A DNA stretch of 5,755 nt from Actinomycetota bacterium. GTDB lineage: Bacteria > Actinomycetota > Thermoleophilia > Gaiellales > Gaiellaceae. Shown here piece by piece: positions 1-4,712 of the stretch. Each line of letters opens with the position of its first letter. Positions within the stretch are counted from its first letter, which is position 1. The position numbers and the translations under genes were made by a program. Under the pieces are notes generated by a model. That model saw nothing but the letters and a program-made list of their open reading frames with translations. It had not been told where the DNA came from and did not search any database. The stretch spans positions 472 through 6,226 of the forward strand of contig PMXT01000148.1 in assembly GCA_003170995.1 (NCBI GenBank), given 5' to 3'.

Positions 1-22
1 GGTTCGAGTCCGTGAGAGGGCT
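1..22 (+). tRNA. Probable 3' end of a tRNA, cut by the left edge
   Basis: The first bases read GGTTCGAGTCC, which fits the T arm of a tRNA: two stem bases, the seven-base loop TTCGAGT, then the 3' strand of the stem (CCGTG). The next seven bases, AGAGGGC, would be the 3' strand of the acceptor stem, with T at the discriminator position. No CCA is encoded, which is common outside enterobacteria. The 5' half lies outside the window, so neither the stem pairing nor the anticodon can be checked, and the amino acid is unknown. If real, the missing half should begin GCCCTCT and carry CACGG before the T loop. An 11-base T-arm match could occur by chance. Confidence 0.5.
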
Positions 23-120
23 TTCTCTACCCGCAGCCTGTCGGGCTTCTAGTCGCAGCGTGTCGCGTGGACTCCCCGAGGTAGTGCTGGGAGCGCCGGA
101 GTGACGGTAACGTCCGCTTC

Positions 121-384
121 ATGAGCTGGTAGCTCTGGACACTCGTAGCGCTTGGCGGACTCGTGCTCGTCTGGGCTGCCGGCTATCTGGCTTCCCCGCT
201 CGACCTCGTGCTCGACTTCATCCCGCTGGTAGGCCAACTCGACGATGCGATCCTCCTGGCTTTCGTCGTCCGCCACCTGCTTCGCGCCAACGAGCAGCTG
301 GTACGCGAGCACTGGCCGAGGCCCGAGCAATCGCTCGAGCTGCTTCTGCGCCTAGTTCGGCATCCGGCGCCGTCTCAGCCGTAG
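121..384 (+). pseudogene. YkvA/DUF1232 family membrane protein, disrupted
   Basis: Reading from ATG at 121 gives M-S-W-stop-L-W-T-L-V-A-L-G-G-L-V-L-V-W, then in the same frame the DUF1232 core YLASPLDLVLDFIPLVGQLDDAI, split here as YLASPLDLVLDF and IPLVGQLDDAI, followed by a normal-looking tail with EHWP and LELLLRLV. The TAG at 130-132 falls in the predicted N-terminal membrane segment and is one G-to-A change from TGG. The hydrophobic segment runs straight into the core. In the actinobacterial relatives I recall, a few tens of residues separate them, so an in-frame deletion is likely too. The core also has Leu where DLxPDFIP normally has Pro. A GTG at 163 could start a 73-residue product, but it would begin inside the membrane segment and has no clear ribosome binding site. 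The function of the family is not well established. The gene ends 24 bases from the convergent acetyltransferase. Recognition of the domain is strong; the pseudogene status is inferred. Confidence 0.75.
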
Positions 385-408
385 TGCCGCGCAAAAGCAA
401 ACGCGAGG

Positions 409-939
409 CTACCGCTCAGCGGGCTCGAGACTGAGCTGCATCAGCGCCGTATCGATCCAGCGGCCGTGCTTGAAGCCGACCTTACTCAGACGACCGACCT
501 CGGCGAAGCCGGCGCTACGGTGCAGGGCTTCGGAGGCCGGGTCGCCCGTGTCGGCGATGACGGCTATCACCTGCTCCATTCCCGCTCTACGGCAGCCCTC
601 GACGACACCCTCGAGGAGCATCCGACCCAGACCCTCGCGCAGCCGAGCCGGCGCGACGTAGACCGAAACTTCGACCGTGTGACGGTAGGCCGATTTCGAG
701 CGCCAGAGGCTCGCGTAGGCAAAGCCGGCAACTTGATCGCCGTCTTCGGCGACGAGGAAGGGGAGCCCACGCGCCACGATGCGTCCAGCCTTTCCCGACC
801 AGGCTTCTAGATCGGGCGCGACCTCGTCGAAAGTGGCGACGCCGCCTGCAACGTAGTGCGCGTAGATTGCGGCCACCTGCTCGACGTCCTTCAGCTCGAG
901 CGGACGCAGGCGCGGTTTTGGGCTCTTGGTGTGTGCCAC
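409..939 (-). CDS. GNAT N-acetyltransferase, phosphinothricin acetyltransferase-like
   Basis: This 176-residue protein is a single-domain acetyl-CoA-dependent N-acetyltransferase, most likely cytoplasmic and acting on a small amine or amino acid analogue. It follows the Pat/Bar-like family along its whole length: an RPLELKDVEQVAAIYAHYV opening at about residues 12-30, ATFDE at 35-39, GLPFLVAE near 58, VAGFAYAS near 70, a YRHTVEVSVYV core strand near 85-95, the acetyl-CoA loop around REGLGRMLL, a VIAVIADTGDPAS segment, LHRSAGFAEVG, and a closing GFKHGRWIDTALMQLSL. The length is normal for the family. The start is GTG at 937-939, chosen because AGGAG lies six bases upstream. In the acetyl-CoA loop the usual Q/R-x-x-G-x-G has Leu in the first position (LREGLG), with arginines shifted to neighbouring sites. 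The substrate cannot be named from sequence, and activity on phosphinothricin should not be assumed. It lies 77 bases after the membrane protein gene on the same strand. Confidence 0.9.
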   Translation of the reverse strand: MAHTKSPKPRLRPLELKDVEQVAAIYAHYVAGGVATFDEVAPDLEAWSGKAGRIVARGLPFLVAEDGDQVAGFAYASLWRSKSAYRHTVEVSVYVAPARLREGLGRMLLEGVVEGCRRAGMEQVIAVIADTGDPASEALHRSAGFAEVGRLSKVGFKHGRWIDTALMQLSLEPAER

Positions 940-945
940 CTTCTT

Positions 946-950
946 CTCCT
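946..950 (-). promoter_or_regulatory. Ribosome binding site of the acetyltransferase gene
   Basis: On the minus strand this reads AGGAG, followed by six bases (AAGAAG) and the GTG start at 939. It is the clearest Shine-Dalgarno match in the window and fixes GTG as the start. Confidence 0.75.
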
Positions 951-1016
951 ACGGGTCCTGCAAGCGTAATGAGTCGAGCGCTCTCGTAATCGCGAACCGC
1001 TCGGATTGAGACCGAA
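951..1016 (-). other. Spacer upstream of the acetyltransferase, with small symmetric motifs
   Basis: This short gap separates the membrane protein stop from the acetyltransferase ribosome binding site. It contains the perfect 8-base palindrome GAGCGCTC at 976-983, flanked by two CGTAAT copies at 965-970 and 985-990, one per side and 20 bases apart. I see no convincing -35 hexamer and no hairpin with a T-run. Either read-through from the upstream gene or an undetected promoter could drive the acetyltransferase. The motifs are short enough to be chance. Confidence 0.3.
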
Positions 1017-2759
1017 CTAGCAACCGCGATCAACAGAGCCGCCGAGCACATCGAGCGCCCGGCCCAGATCGAAGTCGAAGTCGAGCTTGATCACGCCGCT
1101 GTGACGAGCCGCTAGCTCTGTCATGCCATCGGCGCTCTCCCGTAGACAGACGCCGCTGGCGCGCAGGTACGGCGAGTAGCGCACGGCGAGCCGGTATGTC
1201 CCGATACGGTCGAGCCGGAGTCGAAGCTCTGTCTGCTTCAGCGAGAGCACGCGCGGATGACCTGGGCCGGAGATCATCGAGCGGGGATGCGAAACCTCAT
1301 AGATCGCTAGGTTGGACGATCGAAAGACCGCTTTCAGGCCCGAGCGACCACTTCTCAGCAGCTCTCCCTCGGCCCGAGCGCTGTAGTCCGGTGGCGCTCC
1401 CGTGAGAACGACGTAGCGAACGCCGAGACTGTGTAGCCACGTGAGGTACGCTCGAGCGCCAAAGTCCCTGTAGAAAATGCTGTTTTGCGGGTAGTCGTCC
1501 TGCCGAAACCAGCCGCGAGCGATCGGGATGCCGGCTTGCGGAAGGTAGGCCGCCGCCCAGTGGCCAACCGTGTCGACGACCTCGACTCGATAGGAGGGAC
1601 CGAGACGAGCGCGGAGATAGTCGATTGCGGGCTGCCAGTACGACCGGCTGCTCTCCGGAACACCGCGCTCTTGCCGGAAATTCACGATCAGCGGCGAGGC
1701 ATTCCAAGCTAGAGCGAAAACGAGCGCGGCCACGACGACGAGACGGGGCCGAAAGCCGCGCAACGCGACCAACAGCACAATTAAAGGAAGAGCGAAGAAG
1801 CGCAGCCGGGCGATGTTGTGCCCGAGCCCGGTCGGAATGATGAACATGGCTAAACAGGCCGCCAGATACACCGGAAAGATCCAGCGCAGCAGTCGCGCTT
1901 CCTTCACCCGCCAGGCCAGTAGCGCCCCAAGGACGCAAAAAACGCAGGCGGGTAGAAGGTCACCCCAGGTGAACGGGAGGTGCCCCTCGCCTGGGAAGAC
2001 GCGCATGATCAGTAGCTCAGCGAGAGCGCAGGCCCCCAGAATGGCAGCAGGCAGCAACAGCCGTCGCCATTCGTGCGGCCACTCCTCCTCGATGCGCGCA
2101 AGGCCGATCCCTACGACGACAACGACAAGCAGGACGAAAGCGTTCGGACTCGCGGCCAGGGCGAGCACGACGAAAGCCGCGAACCGCCATCGAGCTCCTG
2201 CCTGTAACGCCCAGATGGCAAATAGCGCGAATGCGATGCCGAGCATGAACGGGAAAGCAGCCGTAAGTACGGCGCCAGCCCAGAGGACGGCGAAAGACCT
2301 GCTCGACCAGCGCGCTACCGGCCCCCACTGGCGACCCACCACGACGGTGAAGGCACAGACCGCCGCGGCCACGCTCACCACCGCCAGCAACCGGATGCCG
2401 AGCACCGCGGCTAACGGGTAGTAGAGAACGCTGTAGGTGATGAAGTTGTAGCGACCCGAGTACCAGTAGTTGTTCCAGAGGCTGAAGCCGTGCTCGATGA
2501 ACAGCGCTCGCTGATACGAGTGCGCGGCGAAGTCGCCGCCCGGCGGCCCGAGCCAGACACACAACGCCGCGAGAGTGCCCGCAATTGAGGTCGCAAGCAA
2601 AACCTCTCGGGTCAGAACGCCTGCAAGTGATTGGCGCAGCCGTCTCACGCGGCTGCTGACGGAAGCGAGCATCACGGCGAGAAACCTACTTGCTCGAAGA
2701 AAGCTGAGCAATCGATCGTCCGCCTTCACCGCGGACATCGCGCAGCAGGCCCGAGCCAA
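1017..2759 (-). CDS. Polytopic membrane protein, GT-C glycosyltransferase-like, function unknown
   Basis: The protein has up to 580 residues. A basic N-terminus is followed by a first membrane segment at about 54-70, then an outward loop with GGDFAAH (Asp76, His80) and an aromatic stretch SLWNNYWYSGRYN at 93-105. About eight to ten further hydrophobic segments run to about residue 352, including a GLGHNIARLRFF motif at 311-322. The remaining 220 or so residues look soluble, with a WFRQDDYPQN motif near 417-426 and a strand-rich end. An acidic residue in the first loop, many membrane spans and a soluble C-terminal domain recall GT-C enzymes, which use lipid-linked sugars. They also recall the PTPS-related membrane proteins (6-pyruvoyl-tetrahydropterin synthase-related). 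I cannot name a substrate. The start is uncertain: TTG at 2759 is only the first start codon after the cbiO stop and has no ribosome binding site. GTG at 2675 or ATG at 2672 follows AGTAGGT at a usable distance and may be the real start, shortening the protein by 28-29 residues. It may be co-transcribed with cbiO. Confidence 0.85.
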   Translation of the reverse strand: MARACCAMSAVKADDRLLSFLRASRFLAVMLASVSSRVRRLRQSLAGVLTREVLLATSIAGTLAALCVWLGPPGGDFAAHSYQRALFIEHGFSLWNNYWYSGRYNFITYSVLYYPLAAVLGIRLLAVVSVAAAVCAFTVVVGRQWGPVARWSSRSFAVLWAGAVLTAAFPFMLGIAFALFAIWALQAGARWRFAAFVVLALAASPNAFVLLVVVVVGIGLARIEEEWPHEWRRLLLPAAILGACALAELLIMRVFPGEGHLPFTWGDLLPACVFCVLGALLAWRVKEARLLRWIFPVYLAACLAMFIIPTGLGHNIARLRFFALPLIVLLVALRGFRPRLVVVAALVFALAWNASPLIVNFRQERGVPESSRSYWQPAIDYLRARLGPSYRVEVVDTVGHWAAAYLPQAGIPIARGWFRQDDYPQNSIFYRDFGARAYLTWLHSLGVRYVVLTGAPPDYSARAEGELLRSGRSGLKAVFRSSNLAIYEVSHPRSMISGPGHPRVLSLKQTELRLRLDRIGTYRLAVRYSPYLRASGVCLRESADGMTELAARHSGVIKLDFDFDLGRALDVLGGSVDRGC

Positions 2760-2774
2760 GAGCGAAGTACGCGC

Positions 2775-3581
2775 TCAGTGGTGACCGCGCTCGTGCCCGT
2801 GGCTGTGAACGAGGCCGCCGTGCCGGTGGGTGTGCCCGTGTACGAGGTTGGCCTGTAAGAGCAGATCGCGGTTGGCGAGGATCTCGGCCGGCGCGCCGTC
2901 GCCGAGCCGGCGGTGGTCTTCGGAGAGAACGAGGCAGCGATCGGCGATCCATTCCAGCTCTGCCAGATCGTGGCTGGCGAAAACGATCGTCTTGCCGGCT
3001 CGTCCGAGCTCCACCATCAGCTCCAGCAGCCAGTGCCGAGCTCTCGGGTCGAGCCCGGCGGTGGGCTCGTCGAAGAGCAGGAGCTCGGGGTTCATGACGA
3101 GGACGGAGGCGATCGCGACCCTCTTTTTCTGCCCGGCCGAGAGCTGGTACGGCGCGCGCTCGGCGAGATCCTCGATCTCGAGCATCGCTAGGACGTCTTC
3201 TATCCGCGCCTCGATCTCGTCGCGGTCGAGCCCGAGTTGCAGGGGCCCGAAGGCAATCTCCTCGCGTGCTGTGGGCGAGAAGACCTGTGCGTCGGCGTTC
3301 TGGAAGACGAAGCCGACCCGCGAGCGAAAGCCCCTAGAAAACTGCTCGTCTTCGAGCTTCTCCTCGCTCACCTGCTCACCGAAAGCCGCGTAGCTCCCGC
3401 ACTCTGGGAAGATCAGCCCGGCCAGAATCTTGAGCAGGGTCGATTTGCCACAGCCGTTCGCGCCGAGGAGCGCCAACCGCTCGCCGCGGGCGACTTCGAA
3501 GGAGACGTCCTCCAGTGCGCGGTAACGCTCGAGGTAGGCGTAGGAAACCCCTTCAACCGAGAGCAGCGGCTCAGTGCTCAT
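2775..3581 (-). CDS. cbiO: Nickel/cobalt ECF transporter ATPase CbiO, with His-rich tail
   Basis: This 268-residue protein is the ATP-hydrolysing subunit on the cytoplasmic face of an ECF metal importer. All ABC ATPase motifs are intact: Walker A GANGCGKST at 40-48, Q-loop around FQNADAQVF at 93-101 (Gln94), signature LSAGQKKRVAIA at 147-158, Walker B LLLFDEPTAGLD at 167-178, and switch histidine in ASHD (His204). The FQNADAQ and AFGP motifs are typical of ECF-type ATPases. After the ABC domain, residues 248-268 form a histidine-rich tail with nine His in 21 residues, mostly in alternating His-x-His pairs. This suggests binding of Ni2+, Co2+ or Zn2+. The ATG start at 3581 fits the normal N-terminus of the family (LLSVEGVSYAY), but only a weak GGGA lies 12 bases upstream. 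The gene lies 204 bases after cbiQ, an unusual distance for this operon, and ends 15 bases before the first possible start of the membrane protein gene. Confidence 0.96.
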   Translation of the reverse strand: MSTEPLLSVEGVSYAYLERYRALEDVSFEVARGERLALLGANGCGKSTLLKILAGLIFPECGSYAAFGEQVSEEKLEDEQFSRGFRSRVGFVFQNADAQVFSPTAREEIAFGPLQLGLDRDEIEARIEDVLAMLEIEDLAERAPYQLSAGQKKRVAIASVLVMNPELLLFDEPTAGLDPRARHWLLELMVELGRAGKTIVFASHDLAELEWIADRCLVLSEDHRRLGDGAPAEILANRDLLLQANLVHGHTHRHGGLVHSHGHERGHH

Positions 3582-3597
3582 CTCTGAAGGACGTCCC

Positions 3598-3607
3598 GCC
3601 GACTTGT
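3598..3607. repeat. Direct repeat copy 1, GCCGACTTGT
   Basis: This ten-base sequence recurs exactly at 3722-3731, 124 bases away and in the same orientation. Both copies lie in the cbiQ-cbiO spacer, and this one is close to the cbiO start. It could be a protein-binding site or a chance repeat in GC-rich DNA. Confidence 0.4.
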
Positions 3608-3690
3608 GGGATCTACGAGGTCACGTGCGGGCACCGCGTTTCGCCGCCCGCCACCGATCCACCCACCCGCGGGGTCGTGACACGGTACCG

Positions 3691-3719
3691 AGAAACTGCG
3701 CAGCGAATGTGCCGTTTCT
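3691..3719. repeat. Inverted repeat AGAAAC/GTTTCT in the cbiQ-cbiO spacer
   Basis: Six-base arms at 3691-3696 and 3714-3719 are perfect complements. Inside them, GCA at 3700-3702 and TGC at 3710-3712 can pair as well, giving a two-part stem with a seven-base loop. The A/T-rich outer arms stand out in this GC-rich spacer. No T-run follows, so a terminator is unlikely. Confidence 0.35.
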
Positions 3720-3721
3720 GT

Positions 3722-3742
3722 GCCGACTTGTATCGTGTCGGC
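3722..3742. repeat. Inverted repeat GCCGAC-N9-GTCGGC, containing direct repeat copy 2
   Basis: Perfect six-base arms at 3722-3727 and 3737-3742 enclose nine bases. The left arm and the following bases (3722-3731) are the second copy of GCCGACTTGT. It lies 43 bases after the cbiQ stop. In the minus-strand RNA it can form a GC-rich hairpin, but the following bases are ACAGAAACGG, not a U-run, so an intrinsic terminator is not supported. An operator or an RNA-processing hairpin remains possible. Confidence 0.4.
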
Positions 3743-3785
3743 GAGTCCAGCCAGGCGGCGGGGTGCTTCGTCACGGAACGAGCTC

Positions 3786-4712
3786 TCAGATCCCGAGCGC
3801 ACGATCTCCCCCCACCGTCAGCACGGCGAGCAGCACGCACGCCGCAAGCCAGGCCGCATCGGCGACCCGAAAGCCGAGGCGCTCGAGTGTTCGCGCCTCG
3901 CCGCGGTAGCCGCGCGCCAACATCGCCTGGTGAATCTCCTCGCTGAGTGAGTGCGCCTTGCCAAACAGCGCACCACCCGAAAAGCCGGCGACCGCCCGCG
4001 CCCGGCGTCCATCCTTCCTGCCCGCGACCGTCCGCGCCTTGCGTGCCGTAACCATCTCGGAGACGGCATCTAGCAGGACGAACAGATAGCGATAGGCCAT
4101 CCCGAGCACCAGCACGAGTAGACGCGGCAGCAGCAGCGCACGTAGCGCCGAGAGCAATCGCGGCCACGAGGTCGTCAGCGTCAAGAGCACCACCAGCGAG
4201 ATCGACGTCGCCACCCGGCAAACGATCAGTCCCGCCGAGGTCAGACCCTGCCGGGTCAGCCCGACCTCGTGCCCGAACCAGTGCCCGAGGGGCAGCACGA
4301 TCTCGCCCGGCGTGACGAAGCTGAACATCGCCGGCGCCACGATCAGCCCACTGAAGAGCGGGATGAAGAGCCAGACCCGCCTGACGAACCATGGCAGCCC
4401 GATCCGCGATGCGGCGGCCAGCACGAGCGTCAGCGCGTAGAAGCCGAGCAGCACCGGGATGTGCCGCACCAGCCCGACCGCGATCAGGAGCCCGAGAACA
4501 CCAAGCAGCTTGGCTCTCGCGTCGAGGCGCTGAAGAAGGCCGTTTCGCGCGGCGACCTCCTCGCTCATCAGAGCCTGCCGCGCAACCTTCGCCAGCCCGT
4601 CGAGCGTCTTCTCGACGGCTCCTCCTCGTCGGCGTTTTCCGCTACAGGAGTACGGGAAGGCGGCGCTTTCACCCTCCAGCAGCCAGGAAGGTGTGGAGGC
4701 GTTTCGAATCAC
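3786..4712 (-). CDS. cbiQ: Nickel/cobalt ECF transporter T component CbiQ
   Basis: This 308-residue integral membrane protein couples ATP hydrolysis by CbiO to the metal-binding membrane component. The N-terminal 65 residues contain STPSWLLEGE, a cysteine near 23 followed by GKRRRG, and VEKTLDGLA, a pattern I recall from actinobacterial CbiQ proteins. LLQRLDARAKLL at 59-70 is the family's cytoplasmic entry motif. Hydrophobic segments lie near 68-84, 86-103, 110-133, 158-180, 197-216 and 285-301. The two coupling-helix signatures of T components are visible: an ARK variant at 223-225 and the classical ARG at 266-268 in AMLARGYRGE. The start is GTG at 4712, overlapping the cbiM stop by four bases (GTGA), so translation is probably coupled; only a weak ribosome binding site is seen. 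The stop at 3786 is followed by a 204-base spacer before cbiO. Confidence 0.94.
   Translation of the reverse strand: MIRNASTPSWLLEGESAAFPYSCSGKRRRGGAVEKTLDGLAKVARQALMSEEVAARNGLLQRLDARAKLLGVLGLLIAVGLVRHIPVLLGFYALTLVLAAASRIGLPWFVRRVWLFIPLFSGLIVAPAMFSFVTPGEIVLPLGHWFGHEVGLTRQGLTSAGLIVCRVATSISLVVLLTLTTSWPRLLSALRALLLPRLLVLVLGMAYRYLFVLLDAVSEMVTARKARTVAGRKDGRRARAVAGFSGGALFGKAHSLSEEIHQAMLARGYRGEARTLERLGFRVADAAWLAACVLLAVLTVGGDRALGI

Larger units (their letters stand above)
3582..3785 (-). promoter_or_regulatory. Dyad-rich 204-base spacer between cbiQ and cbiO, possible regulatory leader
   Basis: The spacer holds no recognisable gene. Frames crossing it give compositionally odd peptides without family motifs. 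Extending cbiO upstream in its own frame meets a TGA. What is visible is symmetry: an inverted repeat at 3722-3742, another at 3691-3719, the palindromes CGGTACCG (3683-3690), CGTGACACG (3676-3684) and GGACGTCC (3589-3596), and a direct repeat of GCCGACTTGT at 3598-3607 and 3722-3731. Such a leader could carry an internal promoter, operator sites or an RNA element setting CbiO levels apart from CbiM and CbiQ. I see no strong -35/-10 pair, no B12-box of a cobalamin riboswitch and no T-run that would make a classical terminator, so the role is a guess. Confidence 0.35.

Noticed and set aside
31..55. Possible terminator after the tRNA (AGCC-N5-GGCT)
   Set aside because: The stem is only four bases and is not followed by a T-run.
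385..408. Terminator between the convergent DUF1232 relic and acetyltransferase gene
   Set aside because: Only a four-base CGCG stem with a ten-base loop is present, and there is no T-run on either strand.
1813..2421. 202-residue plus-strand frame opposite the membrane protein gene
   Set aside because: It is a low-complexity Ala/Thr/Ser/Arg shadow of a hydrophobic coding region.
2636..2656. Perfect seven-base inverted repeat GCAGCCG-N7-CGGCTGC near the start of the membrane protein gene
   Set aside because: It lies inside the reading frame under either possible start, in Arg/Ser/Leu-rich codons, and has no T-run. It is most simply a coding coincidence in GC-rich DNA.
3582..3785. Cobalamin or nickel/cobalt riboswitch in the cbiQ-cbiO spacer
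   Set aside because: No B12-box or clear multi-stem aptamer could be recognised by eye. The hairpins alone do not support naming a riboswitch class.
3515..3946. Plus-strand open frame crossing the cbiQ-cbiO spacer
   Set aside because: It overlaps the ends of both real genes in antisense, is rich in Arg, Pro and Ser as GC-rich shadow frames are, and shows no family motif.
3613..4392. Long minus-strand frame in another phase of cbiQ, running into the spacer
   Set aside because: The cbiQ frame carries all conserved motifs. The alternative product is Arg/Ala/Gly-rich without recognisable domains.
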